Part shown: positions 1 through 7,470 of the stretch, in pieces
Numbering within the stretch: the stretch's first letter is position 1
How the letters are laid out: the number at the start of each line of letters is the position of its first letter
Source of the DNA: Clostridia bacterium
GTDB taxonomy: Bacteria > Bacillota > Clostridia > Christensenellales > Borkfalkiaceae
Assembly (NCBI GenBank): GCA_900767495.1
Contig: CAAFZH010000066.1
Location: 1 to 17,521, forward strand
DNA: 17,521 nucleotides
Direction: 5' to 3'
Translations under genes and position numbers: made by a program
Notes under the pieces: generated by a model
What the model was told of the DNA's origin: nothing
The model's input: the letters and a program-made list of their open reading frames with translations, nothing else
The model's database searches: none

Positions 1-1
1 T

Positions 2-901
2 GAGTTTTTCAAGTTCGTTATAATCGGCGTGGCATTTCTCGCGGTGGCGATTTCGGGCGGTTTCTACGTTATGCGCAATATGGTCTGGGCGGAAGGCGTT
101 ATGGTTGCGTCCGACTTTTTCAAAGGCGTTAAACAAAACTATTTCGTAGTATTCTTTTCCTTGCTTTTTTACACGGTCATTATGGCGGCGTCGGTTTTGT
201 CGCTCAATATGTCGTCCGTGTTGATTGCTACGGGTGGCGGAATAAAATGGCTTTTGGTCGTTGCGCAAGTGCTTACTTACGTAATTATGGCTATCGCTAC
301 GATGATGGTTTTTTATATGATTACGCTCGGCATAACGTACAAGTTGAGTTTCGGCGCGCTTATTCGCAACTCTTTTATTCTTTCTATCGCGCTCGTGCCT
401 ACCAACGTGTTCTTTATGGCGTTTTCGGCGGTATGGCTTTTACTTTTACTGCTCGGCAAGGTTATGCCGCTTTTCCTTATTATCGGCATATTTATGGTGT
501 TTATCTGGGGTATTTCGCTCTTTATGCTCGTCTGGACGGATTATTCCAACTGGGTGTTCGATACCTACGTGAACGACAAAGTACCGGGCGCGAAGAAAAA
601 CAGAGGTATTTATAAACCTTCCGCTGACGATAACGCGGAGGACGAAAACGCCGTTATCGAGCGTTCCAAACTTACTTCTCGCCCGATAAAACCCATTACC
701 GATACGGAAGTGGAAATATACGAACTCCCCACGAGTTTTTCTCGCGCGGACTTGCAGAAACTCGAAGAAACCAAAGAGGCTATGCGCCGCGACAGCGACA
801 AGTACGCCGAAGAGCATAAAAACGACGTTGCGCCCACGATAGACGAACTTATGGGCGACGACGAAACCGAAGATAAAAAGTCGGACGATGAAAAAGAATA
901 A
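2..901 (+). CDS. DUF624/YesL-like integral membrane protein, 5' end outside window
   Basis: The frame is open from base 2 and ends with TAA at 899-901, so 299 C-terminal residues are visible and the true start lies left of the window; the GTG at 29 is only an internal codon. Five or so hydrophobic segments fill the first 190 residues. The opening stretch, a hydrophobic helix followed by a charged loop with VMRNMVWAEGVMVASDFFKG and then a KQNY turn into the next helix, resembles the DUF624 (YesL) family, whose members are small multi-pass proteins of unknown function in Bacillota. Unlike a minimal YesL, it carries a hydrophilic tail of about 110 residues rich in Asp, Glu and Lys, ending DDEKE, which is probably cytoplasmic. 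It is the first visible gene of an operon and overlaps the next gene by 14 bp. The family call rests on pattern resemblance only. Confidence 0.6.
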   Translation, partial: EFFKFVIIGVAFLAVAISGGFYVMRNMVWAEGVMVASDFFKGVKQNYFVVFFSLLFYTVIMAASVLSLNMSSVLIATGGGIKWLLVVAQVLTYVIMAIATMMVFYMITLGITYKLSFGALIRNSFILSIALVPTNVFFMAFSAVWLLLLLLGKVMPLFLIIGIFMVFIWGISLFMLVWTDYSNWVFDTYVNDKVPGAKKNRGIYKPSADDNAEDENAVIERSKLTSRPIKPITDTEVEIYELPTSFSRADLQKLEETKEAMRRDSDKYAEEHKNDVAPTIDELMGDDETEDKKSDDEKE

Positions 902-1625
902 TTCGGCTTACGCCGCGCTCGCGCCCTTTTACGAACGACTCGCAACGGAAGATTATTCGGGGTGGGGCGACTTTGCCGCGGAACTTATCGGAAAGTACGC
1001 CGCAAGTAAGAAAGGCGCGGACGCCGCCTGCGGTAGCGGATACTTTACGAGGTTTTTAAAAAAACGCGGTTACGACGTTTACGGTTGCGATATAAGCGGC
1101 GAAATGCTTACGCAAGCGGCTAAAATCTCCGCTGAAGAAGGCGTAAACGTAAAATTTATTCAACAAGATCTGTCTAAATTCAAAAGTACGGAAAAATTAG
1201 GTTTCGTAACCGTTATAAACGACGGATTTAACTACCTTGACGGCGAAAAACTTAAAAAGGCGTTTAAAGCGATAAGATCGTCGCAAAGTGCGGGCGGCGC
1301 GCTTATTTTCGATATATCGTCGGAATATAAATTGCGAACCGTAATCGGTAATAACGTATTTTGCTACGACGGCGACGACGTTTCCTATATATGGTTTAAT
1401 ACTATGAGCGATGAAAGCGTTACTATGGAACTGTCGGTTTTTGAAAGAAAAGGCAATCTTTACGAAAAACGCGAGGAAGTACACAAGCAGTATATTCACG
1501 GCAAGGACTTTGTTTTAAACGCGCTTAAAGAATGCGGTTTCAACGTTGAACTCGTATGCGGCGCGCTCGGCGAAGAACTTACCGACAAAAGCGAACGCAT
1601 AGTTTTCGTCGCCGTTAAAGAGTGA
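888..1625 (+). CDS. Class I SAM-dependent methyltransferase, substrate unknown
   Basis: This 245-residue protein has the hallmark of a Rossmann-fold methyltransferase. Motif I, ADAACGSGYFTRFL, is at about residues 44-57, followed by the acidic end of strand 2 in YGCDIS at 65-70 (D68 expected to bind the SAM ribose), then FIQQDLS near 97-103 and a V-I-N-D-G-F-N-Y-L segment near 117-125. This order and the 240-250 residue length are typical of the Methyltransf_25/UbiE-like small-molecule methyltransferases that many Clostridia encode. The start ATG at 888 lies 14 bp inside the upstream gene and has no strong Shine-Dalgarno, so translation is probably coupled. Four bases separate its TGA from the ATG of hslO. 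The methyl acceptor cannot be inferred; the neighbourhood does not point to a pathway. Confidence 0.85.
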   Translation: MKKNNSAYAALAPFYERLATEDYSGWGDFAAELIGKYAASKKGADAACGSGYFTRFLKKRGYDVYGCDISGEMLTQAAKISAEEGVNVKFIQQDLSKFKSTEKLGFVTVINDGFNYLDGEKLKKAFKAIRSSQSAGGALIFDISSEYKLRTVIGNNVFCYDGDDVSYIWFNTMSDESVTMELSVFERKGNLYEKREEVHKQYIHGKDFVLNALKECGFNVELVCGALGEELTDKSERIVFVAVKE

Positions 1626-1629
1626 TTTT

Positions 1630-2490
1630 ATGGGTAAAATTTATAAAACTTTAATTTGCGGCGGGCGGATATCTCTCACCGTTTTAGAAACTACGGATAT
1701 AGTAAACGCCGCCGTAAATTATCATAAACTCTCGCCCGTTTGCGCCGCTGCGCTCGGCAGAACGCTTACGGCAACGGCGTTTATGTGCTCTAATTTAAAA
1801 TGTGAAAACGAAAAATTATCCATAACGATTAACGGCGGAGGTCCGGGCGGTCAAATCGTTACCGCGGGCGACGGACGGATGCGCGTGCGCGGCAGTATAC
1901 AAAATCCGCGCGTAGATATACCGCCGAAACCGAACGGAAAGTTGGACGTAAGCGCAGTGGTGGGGAATAACGGCTATATTACCGTTGTGAAAAATCTCGG
2001 ACTAAAAGAACCTTACGTCGGCAGATGTAAACTCGTCAGCGGCGAAATAGCGGAAGATATAACCGCTTACTACGCTTATAGCGAGCAACAACCGACGGCA
2101 ACCGCGCTCGGCGTTTTAATCGGGACAGACGGAAACTGTTCAGGTGCGGGCGGAGTAGTCGTTCAACCTCTTCCCGACGCGACCGACGAAGATTTGACTT
2201 ACGCCGAAAACCTTATAGCGAATTTCGGGGATATAAGCAAGAAGATAAACGAACTCGGCGGCGAGGGACTTTGTAAAAAATATTTCGGCGATTGCGATTT
2301 TACCGAGTTTTCCGTAAAATACGAATGCACTTGCAGTCGCGAATACATAGACAAGGTTTTACTCGCAATGGGAGAAAAGGAACTTCGCTCCGCTTTAAAA
2401 GAACAAGGGAAAATTGAAGTAACTTGCGAGTTTTGCGACAAAAAATACGTTTACGACGAAAATGCCGTAAACGAACTTTTGAAACGATGA
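1630..2490 (+). CDS. hslO: Hsp33 redox-regulated molecular chaperone
   Basis: The protein has 286 residues, the usual Hsp33 length. Hsp33 is a cytosolic holdase that is inactive while its C-terminal cysteines hold zinc, and is switched on when oxidants such as HOCl form disulfides. The diagnostic zinc switch is present: C233-x-C235 (in YECTCSREY) and C266-x-x-C269 (in VTCEFCDKKYV), separated by 30 residues, as in the family. N-terminal family features include RTLTATAFMCSNLK and the NGGGPGGQI glycine-rich segment, and GVLIGTDGNCSGAGGVVVQP in the middle. All four cysteines are intact, so it should be redox-active. The ATG at 1630 follows the upstream TGA by 4 bp with only a weak AAAGAG-like site. 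Its TGA overlaps the ATG of the following TPR gene in an ATGA junction. Confidence 0.97.
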   Translation: MGKIYKTLICGGRISLTVLETTDIVNAAVNYHKLSPVCAAALGRTLTATAFMCSNLKCENEKLSITINGGGPGGQIVTAGDGRMRVRGSIQNPRVDIPPKPNGKLDVSAVVGNNGYITVVKNLGLKEPYVGRCKLVSGEIAEDITAYYAYSEQQPTATALGVLIGTDGNCSGAGGVVVQPLPDATDEDLTYAENLIANFGDISKKINELGGEGLCKKYFGDCDFTEFSVKYECTCSREYIDKVLLAMGEKELRSALKEQGKIEVTCEFCDKKYVYDENAVNELLKR

Positions 2491-4187
2491 AGAATATTAA
2501 ACTTGAAGAAAACGTAATAAAATTCAATAAAACTTTCGAGGACACGATTGAATACGCCAACGCCCGTTGCGACGAAGGCGACTATGCGAGCGCGCTTGCC
2601 GCGCTTGATTTTTACGCTGAAAAACCTCGCGCCAATTCCGACGTTTACGCGCATATAGCGGACGTATATACCGAAATTTTCAATTACGACCTTGCAATTA
2701 AGTATTGGCTCGAATATCTCGTAAAATCGCCGGTAAAGTATTACAGCGACGGATTTAACGGCTTGGGCGCGAATTATTATATGATGGGCGACAAAAACAA
2801 AGCGGCTTACTATTTTAAACGGCAGTTTTGTTACGAGGACGCCGACGGTTGCGTTTACAACGATATTCTGGAAGATTTTGCCGAAAGCGAAAAGGTAAAA
2901 CGCCGCCCCGACTTAAAGGTGATTACGAGCGACCCAAATGACGAGAAAAGTAAGTTGGAAGAAATAAGGCGTTTGCACGACGAGCGTAAATTCGAGGAGA
3001 TTCCGCCTGTCGCAATAACTTTGTTCGACTCGAAAGACGAAAAAGTAAAAAGCGAGGCTTTATACGAAGCGGCTTACGCATACTACGCGTGCGACAAACT
3101 TAAAAAGTCGTTGACTGCGATAAATAAGTTGCTCGCACTCGGAAATGTAAATTTCAGGTCGTGTCTTCTCGGCGCGTACGTTTGCGCCGCACTCGGCTAC
3201 GACAAAAAAGCCGCCGAAATCGCTCAAAAGATCGCGGATAACGTTGCGGGCGAGGACGACGCAAGCAGACATATTACTATTATTTACGATTTTGTGGGAG
3301 AAAAGAGAGCAGAGTCGCTTGCTAAAAAATATCGCGGAGAATATCCGTATAATGCGGACGTTGCGTTTTGTTACGGCATGATAAAGTATAATCAAGGCGA
3401 TTATAAAGCCGCGTCAAAAGCGTTTACCGAGGCTTACTATTATTCTCGGTCTTTCGAGTTTACTTATTATCGTAAACTTGCCGCAAAAGCGGAAGAGTCG
3501 GGCGCTGCTCCCGAAGGAAAAGAACGTTTGCCTATCGCACCGGATTTACCGACCGAAGAACAAACGAGAATGCTCGGAAGGCTTGCCGACGTATTCGAAA
3601 ACGGCGGCAGTCTGGCACGCGTGGACGAGAAAGAATTCGAGTATATTCTCGACTGGGTTACCGCCACGCGCGAGGACGCGTTGCCGCTTCTTGCAATGCT
3701 TGCGTATAAGGACGGCAAAGCAAAACATAAATTTGCCGTAAAACTCAAACTAATCGACGATTCGGTTTCGGACGATACGAAACGCGACCTTATATCTGTA
3801 CTTTGCGATAACGGCGAAACGGGCAAAGTCGCGATTACTTTTTCGGGGTATCTGCATTTTATAAACGTTGAGATGCCGGAATTTCAAAAACGCGGTCAAT
3901 CGATTTTTGAAAACGTTTACGCGTTTGCGCTCGGCGTTTGCGCCGTTGCCTCTCCCGAAGAAACCGATAAATTGTTCTTCGGCGCGCTTGCCATGCAAGA
4001 CGCAATAGTAAGATATTGCAACGTAAGCAAACTTAAAGCGTTTTCCGTTTACGAAATTGCGTGCGCTTTATGCGTGTATTCCAAACTTGATTTTTTCAAT
4101 GCGGACGTAAAGGCACTATGTAATTTATTCTCGGTCAGGGAGTTGCAGATCAGGTATATATTGAATTTGACGGAGGAAAGAGTATGA
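2487..4187 (+). CDS. TPR-repeat protein of unknown function
   Basis: The frame is open from 2424, but I place the start at the ATG at 2487, which overlaps the hslO stop as ATGA and gives 566 residues; the extra 21 codons lie inside hslO and are highly basic. No signal peptide or membrane helix is seen, so it is probably cytosolic. Helical tetratricopeptide-like units are visible in the first 100 residues (DEGDYASALAALDFY, then DVYTEIFNYDLAIKYWLEYL and NYYMMGDKNKAAYYFKRQF), again near the middle (AYAYYACDKLKKSLTAINKL) and at CYGMIKYNQGDYKAASKAF. A linker of about 40 residues rich in Pro, Glu and Gly separates these from a C-terminal helical half that I do not recognise. TPRs bind proteins, so a scaffold or adaptor role is the most that can be inferred. 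It is coupled to hslO upstream and to the next unknown gene downstream. Confidence 0.8.
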   Translation: MKNIKLEENVIKFNKTFEDTIEYANARCDEGDYASALAALDFYAEKPRANSDVYAHIADVYTEIFNYDLAIKYWLEYLVKSPVKYYSDGFNGLGANYYMMGDKNKAAYYFKRQFCYEDADGCVYNDILEDFAESEKVKRRPDLKVITSDPNDEKSKLEEIRRLHDERKFEEIPPVAITLFDSKDEKVKSEALYEAAYAYYACDKLKKSLTAINKLLALGNVNFRSCLLGAYVCAALGYDKKAAEIAQKIADNVAGEDDASRHITIIYDFVGEKRAESLAKKYRGEYPYNADVAFCYGMIKYNQGDYKAASKAFTEAYYYSRSFEFTYYRKLAAKAEESGAAPEGKERLPIAPDLPTEEQTRMLGRLADVFENGGSLARVDEKEFEYILDWVTATREDALPLLAMLAYKDGKAKHKFAVKLKLIDDSVSDDTKRDLISVLCDNGETGKVAITFSGYLHFINVEMPEFQKRGQSIFENVYAFALGVCAVASPEETDKLFFGALAMQDAIVRYCNVSKLKAFSVYEIACALCVYSKLDFFNADVKALCNLFSVRELQIRYILNLTEERV

Positions 4188-4957
4188 TAACGGTTGATTT
4201 AGATTCGCTTTTCGAGGCGTATTTCAGAAAATATTTAGTTGCAAATCAAGGAAAGTTCAACGAGGATGAACTTGAAAACAAAGTCGGCGAGATCTATAAG
4301 CAATTCGGAAACGAACCGCTTAAAGAACTCGGCGGGAAAAGTCCTCGTAAATATTATGCCGATAAGTCCGACGAAGAACTTGTGAAAGAACTCGAAACGT
4401 CGGTAAAAAATTCACTTCCCGTATCCGACTTTTTATGCGAGGAACTCGAAAATCGAAAAGGCGCGTTTAAATATCTGATAAAATTCGTCGACGACGCCGA
4501 AAACGACGAACTCGCTACTTACGCCGTGAACTTTTTACGCTACGGCGACGACGTCGCAAACGCTTGTCCCGCTTTTTTAAATATGCTTTTAGGCGGCAAG
4601 TGCGGCGACAGTTTAGCCGAAACCGTTACCGAAGTTTTATCCGAACACGCCGAAACGGTTACCGAAAGCGCGGTTAAAGCGTTTAACGGTGCAAGCGATA
4701 AAATAAAAGCGTATCTTACGGAAATACTTTCCTGCGCACCGCAAAGCGACGGCGTATACGAAATACTTAAACACGAATTTTCGGCGCACCCGAAGGACGC
4801 CGCGCTTTACGGCGGCTACCTTGCAAAGTACGGCGACGAAAGGGCGGTTGAAGTTATAAATGCGTTTATTCGGCAAGGGGGAATCAGCGCGATAGACTAT
4901 AAGGAACTTCGTATGGCAGTCGAGGCGCTCGGCGGCGAGGCGGCGCCGAGGCGTTGA
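4184..4957 (+). CDS. Unknown all-helical protein, HEAT-like C-terminal half
   Basis: The 257-residue product is not recognised. It starts with ATG at 4184 in an ATGA overlap with the TPR gene and has its own strong Shine-Dalgarno GGAGG at 4172-4176, 7 bases away. The N-terminal 80 residues are charged and helical, with a conserved-looking SPRKYYADKSDEELVKELE segment. From about residue 95 the pattern is short paired helices (DELATYAVNFLRYGDDVANA, then AFLNMLLGG, TEVLSEHAETVTESAVKAF, KIKAYLTEILSCAP) resembling HEAT or similar alpha-solenoid repeats. AETVTE occurs twice, 11 residues apart, mirrored by near-identical DNA at 4616-4634 and 4649-4667. There is no signal peptide or membrane helix. 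The coupled TPR partner suggests the two solenoid proteins act together. The family assignment is inference from helix pattern only. Confidence 0.65.
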   Translation: MITVDLDSLFEAYFRKYLVANQGKFNEDELENKVGEIYKQFGNEPLKELGGKSPRKYYADKSDEELVKELETSVKNSLPVSDFLCEELENRKGAFKYLIKFVDDAENDELATYAVNFLRYGDDVANACPAFLNMLLGGKCGDSLAETVTEVLSEHAETVTESAVKAFNGASDKIKAYLTEILSCAPQSDGVYEILKHEFSAHPKDAALYGGYLAKYGDERAVEVINAFIRQGGISAIDYKELRMAVEALGGEAAPRR

Positions 4958-4973
4958 ACCTATCATATATTCG

Positions 4974-5013
4974 GGACTTGCTCATATATTTTACTATGAG
5001 CAAGTCCTTTTTT
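4974..5013 (+). terminator. Intrinsic terminator of the hslO operon, overlapping the next start codon
   Basis: A perfect 12-bp inverted repeat, GGACTTGCTCAT at 4974-4985 and ATGAGCAAGTCC at 4996-5007, has a 10-nt loop and is followed directly by a run of six T (5008-5013). It begins 17 bp after the TGA of the upstream gene. The right arm starts with the ATG of the YkvI-type gene, so the terminator and the 5' coding sequence share DNA. Confidence 0.88.
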
Positions 5014-5994
5014 AAAATTTTCGGCGCGGTTTTTTCCGTTGTCGGCGCGGTGGTAGGCGCGGGGTTTATAACGGGAGGTGAAATCGCCGTTTTTTTTCTT
5101 CGCGATTTTTCGCTTTCGGGCGTTTATAGCGCGTTTATATTTTTTGCCGCAATGATATTTACCGTCGGCGACGATTATAACAAAGTCCTCTCTTTTACAA
5201 TTTGCTTTGCCGATATCGTCGTGTTAGGTTGTATGTTTTCTGCCGTAGACGAGCTCTCCGCAGTAATATTCGGTCTGTCGGAAAAACTTAAAATTTTTAA
5301 GATAATTCTTGCGATTTTAACGTTTTTTATATCTAATCGCGGGATGAAAGTTTTAAGCAAAGTTTCGGCTGTAATTACGCCGCTCGTTATACTTTCGGTG
5401 CTGCTCGTAGTTTCCCGTGGAACGGTAAAAAGCATAGTTATTGCGCCTTCGGGTTTGATCGGCGCGCTTATGCCGTTGACCTACGCCGCGGCGAATTATC
5501 TTTTGATTTATCCCGTTATCGTAAAGACTTGCGGTAAACTCTGCGTTAAAATAAAATTGCTCGTTGCAATCCTTTCGTCTGCAATAATCTTTACTTTGGT
5601 ATTTTTCGTCGGGGCAAATTTAAGCGGCGTTTCCGATATGACGAAAATGCCGCTTTTGACTTTTGCCGAAAAAACTCCGTTTTCGGTACTTTTTAAAATT
5701 TGTTGTTTCTGCGCGGTTTTTACCGCCTCGGTTTCGTCGTCTTACTCGGCGTATTCCGCGTTCGGTAATAACGAACGTTTAAAATTTTTGGCGTGTCTTA
5801 CCGCACTCGCTTTATCCGAGGCGGGATTTTCAGCCGTAATAGGGTATTTATATCCGATTTTGGGCGCAGTCGGTGCGGTAGTCGGCGCGGTTAATTTTTT
5901 ACGAATAATTTTTCCGCCAAGGCGACTAAAGCGTACATCAGCCCCGCCAAAATACAAAGTATTACGGTGCTCGCCATTACGAGATCGAGTTTAA
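4996..5994 (+). CDS. YkvI-type multi-pass membrane protein (APC/LeuT-fold like)
   Basis: From the ATG at 4996 the protein has 332 residues with about ten hydrophobic segments. The first helix contains VGAVVGAGFITGGEIAVFF, which matches the unwound glycine-rich first helix of the YkvI family (typically GTVVGAGFASGQEI), distant relatives of amino-acid/cation symporters with the LeuT fold; substrates are unknown. The open frame reaches back to a TTG at 4954, but that start has no suitable ribosome binding site and would add 14 residues read from the terminator loop. The ATG itself sits in the right arm of the terminator hairpin and also lacks a Shine-Dalgarno, so expression is hard to explain. 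The last 34 codons are antisense to the 3' end of the permease gene and encode a basic tail (RRLKRTSAPPKYKVL) after the last helix, which may be a replacement C-terminus. Confidence 0.75.
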   Translation: MSKSFFKIFGAVFSVVGAVVGAGFITGGEIAVFFLRDFSLSGVYSAFIFFAAMIFTVGDDYNKVLSFTICFADIVVLGCMFSAVDELSAVIFGLSEKLKIFKIILAILTFFISNRGMKVLSKVSAVITPLVILSVLLVVSRGTVKSIVIAPSGLIGALMPLTYAAANYLLIYPVIVKTCGKLCVKIKLLVAILSSAIIFTLVFFVGANLSGVSDMTKMPLLTFAEKTPFSVLFKICCFCAVFTASVSSSYSAYSAFGNNERLKFLACLTALALSEAGFSAVIGYLYPILGAVGAVVGAVNFLRIIFPPRRLKRTSAPPKYKVLRCSPLRDRV

Positions 5995-6694
5995 ATACCT
6001 GCCCGCCGTAAACTATCAGATATCCTATGCCTTGTTTCGAAGTAAGATATTCGCCCATAATCGAGCCAATCCACGCCATACCTACGTTTATTTTTAAGCA
6101 GGATATAAAAGTTGGAAAGGACGAGGGAATCACGAGTTTTGTAAGCAGTTGGATTTTCGTCGCGCCCATCGAGCGTAACAGCATAATCTTACTTTGTTCG
6201 CAGGCTAAAAATCCGTTTTCCATAGTTATTATCGTTACGATTATAGTAATTATAATCGCCATAAACACAATTGATTTAACTCCGCTGCCGAACCATACTA
6301 TGATTATCGGTCCTAACGCTATTTTAGGCAAACTGTTGAGTACGATTATATACGGTTCGAGTATTTTTCGCAAATTCTCCGACCACCATAGACAAAGCGC
6401 GATCGCGCTGCCGAGTGCGGTTGCTATAATAAACCCGACGAAAGTTTCGTACAGGGTAGTGCCGACGTGCAGCCAGAGGTTGCCGCTTACGGCAAGATTT
6501 TTTATCGTGGAAATTATACGCGAGGGCGAACTCATTAAAAACGAGTCTATAACGCCGAATCTCGCAAGCATTTCCCACAATGCGAAAAATGCGGTTAAAA
6601 TCGCGAAGCGCATTGCAATAACGAAAATTTTATTGTTCCTTTTGCCGCGCAAATACGCTAATCTTTCGCGTGAAATATCATTCGTTCTTCTCAT
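5891..6694 (-). CDS. ABC importer permease, SsuC/TauC/ThiX type
   Basis: This 267-residue inner-membrane subunit has a short basic N-terminus, then about six membrane helices. The family pattern is clear: FFALWEMLARFGVIDSFLM near the first helix, LWLHVGTTLYETFVGFIIAT at the start of the binding-protein-dependent transport domain, SLPKIALGPIIIVWFG in the third helix, and the cytoplasmic EAA-like loop LLRSMGATKIQLLTKLVIP that docks on the ATPase, followed by GMAWIGSIMGEYL. This is the signature of permeases for sulfonates, taurine, nitrate or thiamine-precursor-like compounds. The ATG at 6694 has a good site (GGAGGG about 12 bases upstream) and overlaps the 3' end of the ATPase gene by 17 bp. 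The stop at 5891-5893 lies inside the convergent YkvI-type gene. No terminator follows on this strand. Confidence 0.93.
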   Translation of the reverse strand: MRRTNDISRERLAYLRGKRNNKIFVIAMRFAILTAFFALWEMLARFGVIDSFLMSSPSRIISTIKNLAVSGNLWLHVGTTLYETFVGFIIATALGSAIALCLWWSENLRKILEPYIIVLNSLPKIALGPIIIVWFGSGVKSIVFMAIIITIIVTIITMENGFLACEQSKIMLLRSMGATKIQLLTKLVIPSSFPTFISCLKINVGMAWIGSIMGEYLTSKQGIGYLIVYGGQVFKLDLVMASTVILCILAGLMYALVALAEKLFVKN

Positions 6695-7448
6695 CGTTCA
6701 GTTCCCTCCACAACCTTTCAAACCACAACGAAAACCCGGGGCATTCGCGCCGTTTGAGCGGAGATAAATTTTTATCGGTATCTAATTCGTGTACGTTAAT
6801 AATTTTCGACGGTCTTGACGACAATACTATAACTCTGTCCGAAGTCGCTATCGCCTCGGATATATCGTGCGTTACGAGTATCGCCGTTTTCTTTTCCGAT
6901 TTAATAATTGAATATACGTCGTCGCAAACCGCAAGCCTCGTTTGATAATCGAGTGCGGAAAATGGTTCGTCTAACAGTAAAAGTTCGGGCTCGGCGGCGA
7001 GCGTCCTTATAAGCGCGGCGCGCTGACGCATGCCGCCGCTAAGTTCTTGCGGGTACGATTTCCTGAAATCCCATAATTTGTATTTTTTTAAGAGATTTTC
7101 TACGATTTTACAAGTTTTTTCATTTTTGCACTTTTTAATTTCAAGTGGCAAAAGCGCGTTTTGTTCGATAGTTCGCCACGGAAAAAGTTCGTCCTTTTGC
7201 AGCATATATCCGATAGACGGGTGCGGCTTTGTAACGACTTCGCCGTTTAGCGTAACTTTGCCGCCCGAGGGTTTTATAAGTCCCGCTATTATCGAAAGCA
7301 CGCTCGTTTTACCGCAACCCGACGGACCTATAACGGATACGAACTCTCCTTTTTTTATCGTAAACGAAACGTTATCAAGCGCCTTAATCTCGCGCTTTAA
7401 AGTATGATAGGTAAGAGATATTCTTTCGAGTTTCAAAATTTCGTTCAT
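6678..7448 (-). CDS. ABC importer ATP-binding subunit, SsuB/TauB/ThiZ type
   Basis: The 256-residue ATPase carries every expected motif: Walker A GPSGCGKT at 41-48, Q-loop around Q84 in YMLQKDELFPW, signature LSGGMRQRAALIRTL from 136, Walker B LLLLDEP at 156-162, D-loop SALD, and H-loop histidine H194 in VTHD. The PSIGYMLQKDELFPWRTI stretch is typical of the nitrate/sulfonate/taurine ATPase subfamily. It should energise uptake by the adjacent permease. The ATG at 7448 has a strong GGAGG site (about 9 bases upstream on the minus strand) and lies 22 bp after the binding-protein gene. It looks fully functional. The substrate cannot be read from this subunit. Confidence 0.95.
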   Translation of the reverse strand: MNEILKLERISLTYHTLKREIKALDNVSFTIKKGEFVSVIGPSGCGKTSVLSIIAGLIKPSGGKVTLNGEVVTKPHPSIGYMLQKDELFPWRTIEQNALLPLEIKKCKNEKTCKIVENLLKKYKLWDFRKSYPQELSGGMRQRAALIRTLAAEPELLLLDEPFSALDYQTRLAVCDDVYSIIKSEKKTAILVTHDISEAIATSDRVIVLSSRPSKIINVHELDTDKNLSPLKRRECPGFSLWFERLWRELNDEKNE

Positions 7449-7470
7449 CTGCCGTAACCTCCGCCGTCAT

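Noticed and set aside
2424..2486. Upstream extension of the TPR gene from 2424.
   Set aside because: It is the out-of-frame reading of the hslO C-terminus, including its zinc-binding CxxC codons; the ATG at 2487 forms a usual ATGA junction.
4616..4667. Near-identical 19-bp direct repeats in the HEAT-like gene as a mobile or regulatory repeat.
   Set aside because: They are in frame, 33 bp apart, and encode a repeated AETVTE helix segment, so ordinary protein repetition explains them.
4954..4995. TTG at 4954 as the start of the YkvI-type protein.
   Set aside because: It lacks a well-placed Shine-Dalgarno and the added residues come from the terminator's left arm and loop.
6027..6767. A 246-codon open frame on the + strand.
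   Set aside because: It is antisense to the importer permease, whose motifs and ribosome binding site are clear; the + frame product has no recognisable features and no start signal.
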